Notes: generated by a model not told the origin, from the sequence alone. Positions 33,544 to 49,320 are shown, counted from the stretch's first letter. The stretch: 64,000 bases of DNA from Actinotalea solisilvae (GCF_016464425.1 NZ_JADDKQ010000020.1:1-64000), one strand, 5' to 3'. Made by a program: numbers and translations.

Positions 33544-33663
33544 TCAGTCGAGCTCGTCGGTGACCTCGGTCCACAGGTCGCGCTCGTCGCGGTCCTCCGC
33601 GTACGTGCGCCAGACGAGGTACCCGGCCGCCGCGGCGAGCAGGGCGATGAGGAGCTTCTTCAT
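33544..33663 (-). CDS. DLW-39 family protein
   Basis: Exactly 39 residues: MKKLLIALLAAAAGYLVWR (a single membrane helix or lipid-facing anchor) then TYAEDRDERDLWTEVTDELD, carrying the D-L-W motif that names the family. The ATG at 33663 is preceded by GGAGGA. It sits between tRNA-Ile and tRNA-Ala on the same strand, the standard place for this actinobacterial microprotein. Function is unknown. Confidence 0.9.
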   Translation of the reverse strand: MKKLLIALLAAAAGYLVWRTYAEDRDERDLWTEVTDELD

Positions 33664-33689
33664 GCGGTCCTCCGGTCGTGCGGCAGGAG

Positions 33690-33763
33690 TGGGCCTAAGA
33701 GGACTTGAACCTCTGACCTCTTCCTTATCAGGGAAGCGCTCTAACCGTCTGAGCTATAGGCCC
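33690..33763 (-). tRNA. tRNA-Ile (anticodon GAT)
   Basis: 74 bases: acceptor GGGCCTA/TAGGCCC, D arm GCTCAGACGGTTAGAGC, anticodon loop CTGATAA with stem CTTCC/GGAAG, T arm AGAGGTTCAAGTCCTCT. CCA is not encoded. First RNA gene after the gyrA operon. Confidence 0.96.
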
Positions 33764-33816
33764 GAGCACCCGTGACGAGCTGGCGTCCGGGCGCCGCACG
33801 AGACTACCCCACGCGT

Positions 33817-33838
33817 CCGCGCCGCCCAAACGGCGCGG
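33817..33838 (-). terminator. Hairpin after the gyrB-gyrA-DUF3566 operon
   Basis: CCGCGCCG-CCCAAA-CGGCGCGG, eight pairs, 14 bases past the DUF3566 stop and before tRNA-Ile. Confidence 0.65.
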
Positions 33839-33851
33839 GCCGCGGGGCGTC

Positions 33852-34627
33852 TCAGTCGTCCGTCAGGGTGAGGTGCACGCCACCCACGAGCGCGGCGACG
33901 ATGTTGTAGAGGAACGCGCCGATCGTCGACAGCGCCGTGAGCAGCACGATGTCCACGACGGCGATCATGGTCGCGAGCGAGATGACGCGCTCGAAGCCCG
34001 CGTAGTCGTTGATGTCGAAGAACGTCGTCGAGCCCGAGAGCGTCGCGATGATGTCGTTCACCGAGGTGAAGACGTGCAGCCCGTCGAGGGTGTACCAGAT
34101 CACCGCGGCCGCGACGACGATCATGATGCCGACCGCGACCGACAGCAGGAACGACAGCTTCATGACCGACCACGGGTCGATCCGCGCGACCGCGAGGCGC
34201 ACCCGGCGCGGCCCTGCGGCCGACGACGCCACGGGCGACGTCGTGCTCGTCGACGGCGTGCGGGTGGAGCTCGCGGAGGTGCGTGCGGTCGGCTGGCGGC
34301 GGGGGGCCGCGCCGGCCGCGGCCCCGGCGGCCCCCGCTCCGGTGGCCGGCGCTGCGGTGCCGGTCGTGGGCGCCTCGGGGTCCTTGGTGGGGAGCGCGCT
34401 GCGCGCCGCGTCGACCGCGCCCTGGGCGGACTGCTTGAGACGCTCGGTGAACGACGGCCCGTCGCTGTCGCCGTCGGACGAGCCCGCGCCGGACGGCCCG
34501 GGCGCCGGGCGCACCGGCGTCTCGGGCGTGCGCACCGTCGTCCCGCCGCCACCCGGGCCGTGGGAGGCCGTCGGGTTGGCGATCGGCCGCTTCGGCGCGA
34601 TGGACGGCGGCTGGGTCCCGTCGGCGC

Positions 34628-34631
<4 letters not shown>
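33852..34631 (-). CDS. DUF3566 membrane protein
   Basis: 259 residues. The first ~145 are a disordered Pro/Thr/Ser/Gly linker; DUF3566 follows with [47 protein letters not shown] and a second membrane helix ([30 protein letters not shown]) ending VHLTLTDD. It is the conserved partner downstream of gyrA (Rv0007-like). Its ATG overlaps the gyrA stop by 4 bases. Function unknown. Confidence 0.93.
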
Positions 34632-37360
<2,729 letters not shown>

Positions 37361-37448
37361 CGTCTACCTCGTCTCACTGGCCCGTGCGGGCGTCGATGCG
37401 TGCGTGCGTCAGGGGTGCGGACGTGCGGCCAGCGGGGGCCGCACGTGC

Positions 37449-39575
<2,127 letters not shown>

Positions 39576-39926
39576 GGGCAGAGGTGCTCCTCACGGGTGC
39601 GGTGCACGCCGACGTGCGCGGCGGCAGACACAGGGGTTCCGGACGGTCCGCCGGCGCCGCGTGCACACCCGCACGCACGGGCGCGCGCTCGCCGCGCGCG
39701 CGAGACCTGGGGGTCTCGCCGCCGCGCGGGCGGTCACGGTCCGGTGCGGAGGCTGCGGTACGCCGCTGGGAAGGCCGATCGTCTGGAAGGACGCCCTCAG
39801 TCTACCTGCTCGGGCCGCTCACAGCGGCTTCTGCACAGGTGTCGCGCGATGTCGGACGAGGGTGCTCACCCCGTGGTCACGGCCCCGCCCTGCGAGCCTC
39901 AGAGGGCCGGATCCGGCGGTCGGCCG
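39576..39926. other. Non-coding gap upstream of gyrB
   Basis: 351 bases with no gene. The region must hold the gyrB promoter (leftward). CGAGACC-TGGG-GGTCTCG (39701-39718) is a 7-bp hairpin that may end transcripts from the DciA-like gene or act in the gyrB leader. A long CG-alternating stretch lies at about 39681-39701. Confidence 0.5.
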
Positions 39927-40613
39927 TCAGCCGTAGGTGTCGCGCGGCCCGCGGCCGGGCACGCGCCGCCCGCCCCGGCCCCACTGGGGACCGGAGGGCC
40001 CGAGCACGGTGACCTCGCGGACGACGTCGGGCCCGACCTCGCGCGCGAGCGTGATGAGCAGCTGCGGCACGAGCAGGCGCAGGTTCGCGGCCCACGCGGT
40101 CGAGTCGGTGCGCACGACGAGCCGCCCGTCCTCGAAGGTCTCGGGCGTGCAGTGGTCGGCGACCTGGTCCCCGACGACCTCCCGCCAGCGCCCGACGACG
40201 CCCCCCACCGAGAGGTCCTCGTCCCAGCCGCGCTCGGCGGCGAGCCGCGCGAGCGTGTCCCCGAGGAGCGCGGGGTCGCGGCCGTCGCGGCCCGGGCCCG
40301 AGCGCCGGTCCTCGACGGGATGCCGCCGCGGGGCGGGTCCGGGTCGGCCCGGCCGGAAGCCGCGCTCGGCCGCGGCGGCGCGCGCGCGGTTGAGCGCGGC
40401 GCGCGCGACCTCGGAGGCGGGCGTGAGACCCAGCGCCTCGGCGACCGGCACGCCCAGGGGGAGCGTGGGTCCGTCGTCCGCGTCGACGAGGTCGTCGTCC
40501 GCGCCGGCCTCGGCGTCGGCGGCACGGCCGGACCGCGCGACCGGGGCGTCGGCCGCGCGGCCGTCCTCGGCGTCGCCGGCGCGGCCCGCGCCCCGCCGGC
40601 GGTCACCGGACAC
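39927..40613 (-). CDS. DciA-like DUF721 protein
   Basis: 228 residues from GTG 40613, overlapping the recF end by 11 bases. The first ~115 residues are a disordered Arg/Asp/Pro region; DUF721 lies at ~115-205: [90 protein letters not shown]. DciA is the ancestral DnaB helicase loader in bacteria lacking DnaC/DnaI, so this protein probably helps load helicase at oriC, 4 kb away. It corresponds to Rv0004. Confidence 0.9.
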   Translation of the reverse strand: MSGDRRRGAGRAGDAEDGRAADAPVARSGRAADAEAGADDDLVDADDGPTLPLGVPVAEALGLTPASEVARAALNRARAAAAERGFRPGRPGPAPRRHPVEDRRSGPGRDGRDPALLGDTLARLAAERGWDEDLSVGGVVGRWREVVGDQVADHCTPETFEDGRLVVRTDSTAWAANLRLLVPQLLITLAREVGPDVVREVTVLGPSGPQWGRGGRRVPGRGPRDTYG

Positions 40614-41889
40614 GCGTCACCTGCCCGCCCATGACGTCGATCCTCGCGCCCTCGAGCTGCTCGGGGACGTCCTCGGCGACCGCGGCCGTGACGACCACCT
40701 GCTCGGCGCGGGCGACGAGGCCGGCGAGGCGGTCGCGGCGTCGCGCGTCGAGCTCGGCGAAGACGTCGTCGAGGATGAGCACCGGCTCCGCACCCTCGCC
40801 CCAACCCGAGATGCCGGGGGCGTCGTCGTCGTCCGGCGAGCCGTGCGTGAGCAGCTCGAACGACGCGAGCCGGAGGGCCAGCGCGTAGGACCAGGACTCG
40901 CCGTGGCTCGCGTAGCCCTTGGCCGGCAGCCCCCCGAGGGTGAGCACGAGGTCGTCCCGGTGCGGGCCGACGAGGTTGACGCCGCGCTCGATCTCCTGGC
41001 CGCGCAGGCGGCTCATCGCCTCGAGCAGCTGGGCCTCGAGCAGGTCCTCGCGCGCGTCCAGGTGCGGCACGGGCTCCGCGACCGCGAGGCCGCCCGCCGG
41101 TCCGCCGGTCGCCGGTCGCGCGGGCCGGGCGAGGTCGTCGTCGGGCGCGGTCCCGAGCAGCGACGACCGGTAGCCGAGGACGGCCTCACCCTGACCGTCG
41201 CTGACCTGCGCGTACGCGGCCGCGACGTGGGGTCGCAGCTGCTCGACGAGCCGGACGCGCGCGGCGAGCACCTGCGCGCCGACCTGCGCGAGCTTGCTGT
41301 CCCAGACGTCGAGCGTGCGCAGGTCCGCGCCCCCGTCGCCGTCGTCCGCGGCCCCGCGGTAGCGCCGGCCCCGACGCGCCGCGCCCGCCGTCTTGAGCAG
41401 CGCGCCGCGCTGGCGCAGCACGCGCTCGTGGTCCGCGAGCACACCGGCGAGGCGCGGCGACACCTGGACGGCGAGGTCGTCGAGGAAGCGCCGACGGCCG
41501 TCGGGGTCGCCCTTGACGAGCGCGAGGTCCTCGGGCGCGAAGAGGACCGTGCGCAGGATGCCGAGCACGTCGCGAGGTCGGCGGACCGGCGCGCGGTTGA
41601 GCTGCGCGCGATTCGCACGGCCGGGGTTGATCTCGAGCTCGACCAGGCTCTGACGGTCGCCGCGCACCGCGCGCAGGCGCACGACGGCGCGAGGGGCGCC
41701 CGCGCGCACGAGGGCGGCGTCGGACGCGACCCGGTGCGATCCGAGCGTCGCCACGTAGCCGATCGCCTCGACGAGGTTGGTCTTGCCCTGGCCGTTCGGG
41801 CCGACGAGGGCGGTGACGCCCGGCTCGAGCTCGAGGTCGACCTGCTCGTACGACCGGAAGTCGGTCAGCGAGAGGCGGCTCACGTGCAC
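40603..41889 (-). CDS. recF: DNA replication and repair protein RecF
   Basis: 428 residues from GTG 41889: SMC-like ATPase with [36 protein letters not shown] (Walker A GPNGQGKT), the RecF region [24 protein letters not shown], signature segment [16 protein letters not shown] and Walker [18 protein letters not shown]. It helps RecOR load RecA at gaps. Slightly longer than the family (~370) because of Arg/Gly/Ala insertions near 160-180 and 220-250. Confidence 0.96.
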   Translation of the reverse strand: MHVSRLSLTDFRSYEQVDLELEPGVTALVGPNGQGKTNLVEAIGYVATLGSHRVASDAALVRAGAPRAVVRLRAVRGDRQSLVELEINPGRANRAQLNRAPVRRPRDVLGILRTVLFAPEDLALVKGDPDGRRRFLDDLAVQVSPRLAGVLADHERVLRQRGALLKTAGAARRGRRYRGAADDGDGGADLRTLDVWDSKLAQVGAQVLAARVRLVEQLRPHVAAAYAQVSDGQGEAVLGYRSSLLGTAPDDDLARPARPATGGPAGGLAVAEPVPHLDAREDLLEAQLLEAMSRLRGQEIERGVNLVGPHRDDLVLTLGGLPAKGYASHGESWSYALALRLASFELLTHGSPDDDDAPGISGWGEGAEPVLILDDVFAELDARRRDRLAGLVARAEQVVVTAAVAEDVPEQLEGARIDVMGGQVTRVR

Positions 41890-41940
41890 GGGAGGGCTCC
41901 GGTCGGTGGGGGCGTCGGCCCGGGTCGGGCTCGGACCGGC

Positions 41941-41962
41941 GACGCCGGCTCGCGCCGGCGTC
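41941..41962 (-). terminator. 9-bp hairpin after gnd
   Basis: GACGCCGGC-TCGC-GCCGGCGTC, 16 bases past the gnd stop and before recF. It could end the dnaN-gnd transcript. Confidence 0.7.
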
Positions 41963-41977
41963 AGGTCGGGACGGGAC

Positions 41978-42925
<948 letters not shown>

Positions 42926-42927
42926 CG

Positions 42928-44058
42928 TCAGCTCGCGAAGCGGATGGGGACGAGCAGGTAGCGGTAGCTCTGGTCGTCGTCGCCGTCCAGGGTGCGCTGG
43001 CCCGTGAACTCGACCGGCTTGTTGGGGTGCGTGAACGCCAGCCGGACGAACTCGGTGCTCAGCGCACCGAGCCCGTCGAGCAGGAACTGGGGGTTGAACG
43101 CCACGGTGATCTCCTCGCCGACGAGGGCGGCCTCGAGAGCCTCGGATGCCTGAGCATCATCACCCTGGCCGGCGTCGAGCACCACCTGGCCCTCGCTGAA
43201 GGCGAGGCGGATCGGCGTGTTGCGCTCCGCGACGAGCGACACGCGCCGCGCGGCCTCGGTGAGCGCCTGCGTCGAGACGACCGCGTGGATCGGCTTCTCG
43301 GCCGCGAAGAGCCGGCGCACCGCGGGGTAGTCGCCGTCGACCAGGAGCGACGTCGTGTGGCGGCCGCCCGCCTCGAAGCCGATGAGGTCGACGCCGGCCC
43401 CGGTGGACAGCGCGACCGTGACCTGGTCGCTCGAGCCGAGGGACTTCGCCGCGTCGGAGAGGGTGCGGGCACGGACGAGCGCGACCGAGGAGTGCGCCGG
43501 GTCGGCGGGCTGCCAGCGGACCGTGCGCAGCGCGAGGCGGTAGCGGTCGGTCGCGAGGAGCGTGATCGTCTCGCCCTCGATCTCGACGCGGACGCCCGTG
43601 AGCAGGGGGAGCGTGTCGTCGCGGCTCGCGGCGACCGTGACCTGGCCGACCGCCTCGACGAGCTCCGGGCCCGCGATGGTGCCCACGACGGCGGGCATCG
43701 CCGGCAGCGCGGGGTAGTCCTCGACCGGCATCGTGAGGAGCGTGAAGCGGCTCGCGCCGCACGTGACGGTCACCTTGGTGCCGTCCAGGACGACGTCGAC
43801 CGGCTTCGCGGGCAGGGCCCGGGAGATCTCCGCGAGGAGGCGCCCCGAGACGAGCACGGTGCCGGGGTCGCTGACGTCGGCCGCGATCTCCGAGCGCGCC
43901 GAGACCTCGTAGTCGAAGCTCGAGAGCTGGACGACGCCGCTCGCATCGGCCTCGAGCCGGACGCCGGCCAGGACGGGGACGGGCGGGCGGGTCGGCAGGG
44001 ACCGCGCGGTCCACGTCACCGCCTCGGCGAGGACGTCGCGGTCGACCCTGAACCTCAT
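42928..44058 (-). CDS. dnaN: DNA polymerase III beta clamp
   Basis: 376 residues in three sliding-clamp repeats: MRFRVDRDVLAEAVTWTARSLPTRPPVPVLAGVRLEA, LPLLTGVRVEIEGETITLLATDRYRLALRTVRW (the conserved ATDRYRLA loop), and the C-terminal SYRYLLVPIRFAS with the M/LP-x-R end. It rings DNA as processivity factor. It is downstream of oriC and upstream of gnd with a 2-base gap. Confidence 0.97.
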   Translation of the reverse strand: MRFRVDRDVLAEAVTWTARSLPTRPPVPVLAGVRLEADASGVVQLSSFDYEVSARSEIAADVSDPGTVLVSGRLLAEISRALPAKPVDVVLDGTKVTVTCGASRFTLLTMPVEDYPALPAMPAVVGTIAGPELVEAVGQVTVAASRDDTLPLLTGVRVEIEGETITLLATDRYRLALRTVRWQPADPAHSSVALVRARTLSDAAKSLGSSDQVTVALSTGAGVDLIGFEAGGRHTTSLLVDGDYPAVRRLFAAEKPIHAVVSTQALTEAARRVSLVAERNTPIRLAFSEGQVVLDAGQGDDAQASEALEAALVGEEITVAFNPQFLLDGLGALSTEFVRLAFTHPNKPVEFTGQRTLDGDDDQSYRYLLVPIRFAS

Positions 44059-44261
44059 CGCTCATCCCTTCGCGCGCGGCACGCCGTCACCCACGTGCGC
44101 CTGGGGCGCCGGGGGCGAGGGTGCGCGTCGTCGTTCGTCCGTTGTGCTTCTGCCGGTGAACAGTACGCGGTTCCGTCGCGGCGGGAACACCATCCGTGTG
44201 ATCCGGCTGCGGGGACCAGCGGGGCAGTCCGCGGCTCTGGGCCGGCCCCGCCGTCCTTCCC

Positions 44262-44530
44262 CATGAAGGCGCTGTGGATCCGGGGAGAAGAAAGGGTTCG
44301 TCGTCATCATCGGTGGTGTGGACAGTGTGGATAACGCCCGTCGACGCAGGCCAGCGGCGCGACGCCGATGTGGAGCGGATGTCGACGGCGCTGTCCACGA
44401 CCGGGCCGTGCGGTGGACGGCCATGCACGGTCCACGTGCCGTCCACGGTCTTGTCATCTGGCGTCCACACCCGCTGTGCGTGTCGTCCACGGGCGTCCAC
44501 AGAGATGTCCACAGATGTGAATAGTCGTCC
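44262..44530. other. oriC: Replication origin oriC with DnaA box cluster
   Basis: The 570-base dnaN-dnaA gap (44059-44628) has no gene. Reverse-strand TTATCCACA is perfect at 44326-44334, immediately abutted by CTGTCCACA (44317-44325); GGATCCACA lies at 44273-44281. Forward TCCAC-cored boxes follow: CTGTCCACG 44391, GCGTCCACA 44461, TCGTCCACG 44483, GCGTCCACA 44493, ATGTCCACA 44505. The position between dnaN and dnaA and this cluster mark the origin. An AT-rich unwinding stretch is not obvious. Confidence 0.88.
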
Positions 44531-44628
44531 TACGGGTCAAAGCGGCGCGAATCGGACGACGTTGTCCCGGGCGGCGTCGGGAAATGGCGTCGCGACGACC
44601 GGGGAACGTCTCGGCGCGTGGCGCCGGC

Positions 44629-46110
44629 TCAGCCGCGGTGCTGCTGCTTGATGCGGTTGGTGAGCTCGGTGACCTGGTTGTAGATCGACCGCCGCTCCGC
44701 CATGAGCTCGCGGATCTTGCGGTTCGCGTGCATCACCGTCGTGTGGTCCCGACCGCCGAACTGCTGACCGATCTTCGGCAGCGACATGTCGGTGAGCTCG
44801 CGGCACAGGTACATGGCGATCTGCCGTGCGGTGACCAGGACACGCGATCGCGAGGAGCCGCAGAGGTCGTCGATCGTCAGGCCGAAGTAGTTCGCCGTCT
44901 GCGCGATGATCGCGGCCGCGGTCACCTCGGCCGTGTCCTCGTCGGTGATGAGGTCCTTGAGGACGATCTCCGCGAGAGCGAGGTCGACCTGCTGCCGGTT
45001 GAGGTTCGCGAACGCGGTGACGCGGATGAGCGCGCCCTCGAGCTCGCGGATGTTCGTGGAGATCTTCGACGCGATGTAGGAGAGCACGTCGTCGGGCGCC
45101 TGGAGGCGCTCGTTGCCGGCCTTCTTCCGGAGGATCGCGATGCGCGTCTCGAGGTCCGGCGGCTGGACGTCGGTGATGAGGCCCCACTCGAAGCGCGAGC
45201 GCATCCGGTCCTCGAACCCGTTCAGCTGCTTGGGCGGCAGGTCGGACGTGATGACGACCTGCTTGTTCGCGTTGTGCAGCGTGTTGAACGTGTGGAAGAA
45301 CTCCTCCATCGTCTGTTCCTTGCCCTGCAGGAACTGGATGTCGTCGACGAGCAGGACGTCCACCTCGCGGTAGCGGCGCTGGAACGCCCCCGCCTTGCCC
45401 TCGCCGATGGAGTTGATGAAGTCGTTGGTGAACTCCTCGGAGTTCACGTACCGCACGCGCACCCCGGGGTAGAGCGAGAACGCGTAGTGGCCGATCGCGT
45501 GCAGCAGGTGCGTCTTGCCGAGGCCCGAGTCGCCGTAGATGAACAGTGGGTTGTAGGCCTTGGCCGGCGCCTCGGCGACCGCGACGGCCGCGGCGTGCGC
45601 GAAGCGGTTCGAGGCGCCGATGACGAACGTCTCGAAGAGGTACTTGGGATTGAGCCGCGCGGGCTCGGCCGCGGGCCGTGCGCCGAGGGCGGGGCGCCCC
45701 TGCGACCGCTCGTCGTACGACGGCTGTCGCACGGCGTCGGCGCGATGCTCGTGGTCGTCGACGTCGTCGTTCTCGACACCCGCCTCGACCCGGTCGCCGA
45801 TGCGGTCCGGGCGCTCGGGCGCCGGGCGCGGTGCCTCGGTGTCGAGCGACGGGTCGACCGTGACCGCGAAGCGCGCGTCGAGGCCGAGGACCTCGCTCAG
45901 GGCGGCGTTGAGCTCGGTCCGCACGCGGGACTCGAGGTAGTCCTTGGTGAACTCGTTGCCCACGGCGAGCAGGGCGGTGCCGTCGAGGAGCCCCAGCGGC
46001 CGCGCGAGCCGGATGAACGCGAGCTGCTGTGCGCTCGTCGAGGGGTTCGTCGCGATCCGCCCGACCGCACGGTCCCAGACCTGTGCGATCGAGTCGTCCT
46101 GTCCTGGCAC
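44629..46110 (-). CDS. dnaA: Chromosomal replication initiator DnaA
   Basis: 493 residues from GTG 46110 with GGGAGC eight bases before. Domain I (1-85: [51 protein letters not shown]), a charged linker (~86-150), AAA+ domain III with Walker A GDSGLGKT (193-200), Walker [15 protein letters not shown] and arginine finger region SRFEWGLI, then domain IV with the signature [15 protein letters not shown]. It opens oriC. DnaA boxes in its own leader suggest autoregulation. Confidence 0.97.
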   Translation of the reverse strand: MPGQDDSIAQVWDRAVGRIATNPSTSAQQLAFIRLARPLGLLDGTALLAVGNEFTKDYLESRVRTELNAALSEVLGLDARFAVTVDPSLDTEAPRPAPERPDRIGDRVEAGVENDDVDDHEHRADAVRQPSYDERSQGRPALGARPAAEPARLNPKYLFETFVIGASNRFAHAAAVAVAEAPAKAYNPLFIYGDSGLGKTHLLHAIGHYAFSLYPGVRVRYVNSEEFTNDFINSIGEGKAGAFQRRYREVDVLLVDDIQFLQGKEQTMEEFFHTFNTLHNANKQVVITSDLPPKQLNGFEDRMRSRFEWGLITDVQPPDLETRIAILRKKAGNERLQAPDDVLSYIASKISTNIRELEGALIRVTAFANLNRQQVDLALAEIVLKDLITDEDTAEVTAAAIIAQTANYFGLTIDDLCGSSRSRVLVTARQIAMYLCRELTDMSLPKIGQQFGGRDHTTVMHANRKIRELMAERRSIYNQVTELTNRIKQQHRG

Positions 46111-46174
46111 GTTGATCGCTCCCGGTGCGTGCTGAATGGCTCTGACCCGGCCGGAAGTCTCGCACGCCACGTGA

Positions 46175-46195
46175 TGATCCACACAGTTGTCCACA
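46175..46195. promoter_or_regulatory. DnaA boxes in the dnaA leader
   Basis: TGATCCACA (46175-46183) and TTGTCCACA (46187-46195), the latter the consensus for high-GC actinobacteria, plus a CCTGTGGGC half-site just after. They lie 65-85 bases upstream of the dnaA GTG, fitting autorepression. The rest of the gap 46196-46427 has no gene; it contains a GATCGTGC repeat (46301-46319). Confidence 0.65.
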
Positions 46196-46427
46196 ACCTG
46201 TGGGCTGTCGCGGGGGTGCGGGACGGGCGCGCCGGGCGGCGTCGTCCTCGACGTCGGCCGGTGCGTCCTGGTGGTCCCGGATACGGCCGTGCTCCTGCGT
46301 GATCGTGCGGCGATCGTGCAGTGATCTTGACGGGGGTGATCCTGCACGGTGTGTCGTCCGGCAGGAAGCGGCCGTACGGGTGCATCCTGGCGGATCGGGC
46401 ACCGCACGTCGAGTCCTCGTGGCAGGT

Positions 46428-46456
46428 TTGACCCTCCGCCGATCCCCGCGTACCGT
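46428..46456 (+). promoter_or_regulatory. rpmH promoter
   Basis: TTGACC (46428-46433), 17 bases, TACCGT (46451-46456): a strong housekeeping promoter for the rpmH-rnpA-yidD-yidC operon, giving a ~155-base leader. Confidence 0.75.
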
Positions 46457-46618
46457 GGCACAGCCGTTTCTCTCGGCTCCTGCCAGCGTGCCCGCGTGAC
46501 CCCGATCGCCTCCGGGTGGTCGTTCTCCGCGCCGAGCGTTGCACGTGCGGGGCCGAGCAGGAGCTCCTGACTGTCCGCCGTTCCGGCGGTGCCCTGATCC
46601 AACCTTGTGGAGTACGAC

Positions 46619-46756
46619 GTGTCGAAGCGCACCTTCCAGCCGAACAACCGGCGTCGGGCCAAGACCCACGGCTTCCGGCTGCGCATGCGCACCCGGGCCG
46701 GCCGCGCGATCCTCGCCGCCCGCCGGCGCAAGGGCCGCGAAGAGCTCTCCGCCTGA
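46619..46756 (+). CDS. rpmH: 50S ribosomal protein L34
   Basis: 45 residues from GTG 46619: [45 protein letters not shown], the complete L34 with its Arg/Lys-rich RNA-binding core. It is too short for common ORF cut-offs but unmistakable. GGAG lies upstream. It is followed after 7 bases by rnpA. Confidence 0.97.
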   Translation: MSKRTFQPNNRRRAKTHGFRLRMRTRAGRAILAARRRKGREELSA

Positions 46757-46763
46757 CCTCGGG

Positions 46764-47141
46764 GTGCTTCCCGCCCCGTTGCGGATGCGTTCGTCGGCAG
46801 ACTTCGCGCTGACGATCCGCCGGGGCGCGCGAGCCGGCCGACCCACGCTCGTGGTGCACTGCCGGCTCGTCGCCGACCGTCCGGAGCCCCACGTCGGCTT
46901 CGTGGTGTCCAAGGCGGTGGGCGGAGCGGTGGTCCGGAACCAGGTCCGACGCAGATTGCGAGGCGCGGTGGTCGAGCAGCGCGGGTCCCTGCCCCTCGGG
47001 GCGGACCTCGTCGTGCGCGCGCTCCCGCCCGCCGCGGCGGCCTCGTATGCGACCCTCGCGGAGGAGCTCCGGACGGCGCTCGCCGCTGCCGCGCGGCGGG
47101 CGGTCCCACCGGCGAGCGGCGCGGACACGGTCCACCCGTGA
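46764..47141 (+). CDS. rnpA: Ribonuclease P protein component
   Basis: 125 residues from GTG 46764 ([33 protein letters not shown]), 7 bases after rpmH. The RNR-type RNA-binding motif is seen as [28 protein letters not shown] and the C-terminal basic helix [13 protein letters not shown]. It supports the RNase P ribozyme that trims tRNA 5' ends. Its stop overlaps the yidD GTG. Confidence 0.94.
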   Translation: MLPAPLRMRSSADFALTIRRGARAGRPTLVVHCRLVADRPEPHVGFVVSKAVGGAVVRNQVRRRLRGAVVEQRGSLPLGADLVVRALPPAAAASYATLAEELRTALAAAARRAVPPASGADTVHP

Positions 47142-47464
47142 CCACGCACCTCGGCGTCGACCCGGTCTCGGTGGTCCGCCGGCTCCCCCAGATGATCCTC
47201 GTGGCGCTCCTGCGCGCGTACCAGCTCGTCGTGTCCCCGATGACGGGGCCGTCGTGCCGGTACTACCCCTCGTGCTCCGCCTACGCGCTGCTCGCCGTCC
47301 GGCGTCACGGCGCGCTGCGCGGGAGCTGGCTCGCAGTGCGTCGCCTCGCACGGTGCCACCCCTGGACCCCGGGCGGCGTCGACGACGTCCCCCCGGCGCG
47401 GTCCGACCAGACCTGTGCCGACGGGCACGCGCATGACGACCGAGCGAGGAGCTCCGCCCGATGA
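47138..47464 (+). CDS. yidD: Membrane protein insertion efficiency factor YidD
   Basis: 108 residues: [74 protein letters not shown], the conserved YidD core with CRYYPSCS and CHPW. The N-terminus is a short amphipathic membrane anchor and the C-terminal ~20 residues are variable. It aids YidC-dependent insertion. GTG 47138 and the ATGA stop overlap link it to rnpA and yidC. Confidence 0.95.
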   Translation: MTTHLGVDPVSVVRRLPQMILVALLRAYQLVVSPMTGPSCRYYPSCSAYALLAVRRHGALRGSWLAVRRLARCHPWTPGGVDDVPPARSDQTCADGHAHDDRARSSAR

Positions 47465-48729
47465 CGTTCCCCGACAACATCCTGTGGCCACTGAAGGTCG
47501 CGGTGGCCTGGATCATGGTCCAGTTCCACTCGCTGCTCACCGCGGCCGGGTTGGACCCCGAGTCCGGCGCCGCGTGGGCGCTCTCGATCGTCGGCCTCGT
47601 CGTCGTCATCCGGATCCTGCTCATCCCGCTCTTCGTGCGGCAGATCAAGGCGTCGCGCGGCATGCAGCTGCTGGCGCCCGAGATGCAGGCGATCCAGAAG
47701 AAGTACAAGGGCAAGACGGACCCGGCGTCCCGCGAGGCGATGAGCCGCGAGACGATGGAGCTGTACCGCAAGCACGGGACGAACCCGTTCTCGTCGTGCC
47801 TGCCGATCCTCGCCCAGTCACCGATCTTCTTCGCGCTCTTCCGCGTGCTCATCTCGCTGCCCGCGCTCGAGGACGGCACGTACGCGAACGGCAACCGCGA
47901 CGCCATCGGGCCGCTCACTCAGGAGCTCGCCGCGCAGGCCAACGCGGCGACGCTCTTCGGAGCGCCGATCTCGGAGACGTTCTTCACGTCGCCGGATCCG
48001 CACGTCAAGGTCGTCACGGTCGTGCTCATCGTGCTCATGTCGCTGACGACGTTCACGACCCAACGCCAGCTGACCCAGAAGAACATGCCCGCGTCGGCCC
48101 TCCAGGGCCCCATGGCGCAGCAGCAGAAGATGCTGCTCTACGTCCTGCCGCTGATCTTCGCCGTGTCCGGCGTCAACTTCCCCATCGGTGTCCTCATCTA
48201 CTGGACCACGACGAACCTCTGGTCGATGGGCCAGCAGTTCTACGTCATCCGGCGCAACCCGACGCCCGGGTCCGAGGCGGAGCGCCAGCTCAAGGAGCGT
48301 CGCGCGCGCAAGGCTGCCGCCAAGGGCATCGTGCTCGAGGAGCCGGCGGCGCCCGTCGACGAGAAGCCCCGCGGCCAGCGCCAGCAGCCCAAGCGCAAGG
48401 ACCGGGTACGGCCGCCGTCGGCTGCGGCGGGGACCCCTGCCGCAGCATCCGGCGCGGCAGCCGCGCCGCAGGACGACGTGCCCGCGCCCGCGGCGGACGG
48501 CGCGGACGCCGCGGCCCCGAGCGACACGCCGCCGGCGACGTCCCCGCGCCCCGCGGGTCCGGCCAAGCCGTCCGGCAAGGGCGGACGGCCGACGTCGTCC
48601 GGCACCCAGTCGGGCAAGGCACGCCCGGCGTCGGGCGCCAAGTCCGGCGGGACCGCCGGCGGTACGTCGGGGTCGGGAACGCCGACCGGGACGACGAAGC
48701 CCCGCAAGCCGCGCACGCCCAAGAACTGA
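47461..48729 (+). CDS. yidC: Membrane protein insertase YidC
   Basis: 422 residues. First helix ~12-33 (LWPLKVAVAWIMVQFHSLL), then the Oxa1 core: GLVVVIRILLIPLFVRQIKASRGMQLLAPEMQAIQKKYKGKTDPASREAMSRETMELYRKHGTNPFSSCLPILAQSPIFFALFRVL (the hydrophilic-groove Arg in IRILLIPLF), QKNMPASALQGPMAQQQKMLLYVLPLIFAVSGVNFPIGVLIYWTTTNLWSMGQQFYV. A ~140-residue basic, Pro/Ala/Gly tail from ~280 probably contacts ribosomes. Gram-positive type, no large periplasmic domain. Confidence 0.96.
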   Translation: MTFPDNILWPLKVAVAWIMVQFHSLLTAAGLDPESGAAWALSIVGLVVVIRILLIPLFVRQIKASRGMQLLAPEMQAIQKKYKGKTDPASREAMSRETMELYRKHGTNPFSSCLPILAQSPIFFALFRVLISLPALEDGTYANGNRDAIGPLTQELAAQANAATLFGAPISETFFTSPDPHVKVVTVVLIVLMSLTTFTTQRQLTQKNMPASALQGPMAQQQKMLLYVLPLIFAVSGVNFPIGVLIYWTTTNLWSMGQQFYVIRRNPTPGSEAERQLKERRARKAAAKGIVLEEPAAPVDEKPRGQRQQPKRKDRVRPPSAAAGTPAAASGAAAAPQDDVPAPAADGADAAAPSDTPPATSPRPAGPAKPSGKGGRPTSSGTQSGKARPASGAKSGGTAGGTSGSGTPTGTTKPRKPRTPKN

Positions 48730-48785
48730 CCCCCGGGTCGACCCCCGCTTCCCGACCCACCCTCCGTACCTGCACTGGAGACGTC

Positions 48786-49298
48786 ATGACCGACACCACC
48801 GCGCCCGAGCCCGCCGAGCCCACCGACCTGCGCCGTCTCGAGGAGGAGGGCGAGATCGCGGCCGACTACCTCGAGGAGCTGCTCGACATCGCCGACCTCG
48901 ACGGTGACATCGACATCGACGTCGACCACGGGCGCGCCGCCGTGGAGATCGTGGCCGAGGCCGGGTCCGAGCGCGCGCTGCGCAAGCTCGTCGGCAGCGA
49001 CGGCGAGGTGCTCGACGCCCTCCAGGAGCTCACCCGCCTCGCGGTGCAGACGAAGACGGGCGAGCGCAGCCGCCTGATGCTCGACATCGCGGGCTTCCGG
49101 GCAGGACGCAAGGCCGAGCTGGCCGAGGTCGCGCGGGTCGCGATCGCCGAGGTGCAGAGCTCGGGCGCGTCGGTCGCGCTCGAGCCGATGAACCCGTTCG
49201 AGCGCAAGGTCGTGCACGACGTCGTCGCCGAGGCCGGCCTCGTGAGCGACAGCGAGGGCGTCGAGCCGTCGCGCTACGTGGTGGTCCGTCAGGCCTGA
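48786..49298 (+). CDS. jag: R3H/KH RNA-binding protein Jag (SpoIIIJ-associated)
   Basis: 170 residues: acidic start, KH-like part (EEGEIAADYLEELLDIADLDGDIDIDVDHGRAAVEIVAEAGSERALRKLVGSDGEVLDALQELTRLAVQ) and an R3H domain (LEPMNPFERKVVHDVVAEAGLVSDSEGVEPSRYVVV, with the R/K-x3-H of the family). Jag/KhpB-type proteins bind RNA and influence cell envelope growth; they are usually next to yidC. ATG 48786 with GGAGAC upstream. Confidence 0.94.
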   Translation: MTDTTAPEPAEPTDLRRLEEEGEIAADYLEELLDIADLDGDIDIDVDHGRAAVEIVAEAGSERALRKLVGSDGEVLDALQELTRLAVQTKTGERSRLMLDIAGFRAGRKAELAEVARVAIAEVQSSGASVALEPMNPFERKVVHDVVAEAGLVSDSEGVEPSRYVVVRQA

Positions 49299-49320
49299 CG
49301 CGGCACGAGGCGTACGCCTC

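Noticed and set aside
44059..44628. Open frames across the dnaA-dnaN gap considered as a gene.
   Set aside because: No ribosome site or protein family, and the region is filled with DnaA boxes.
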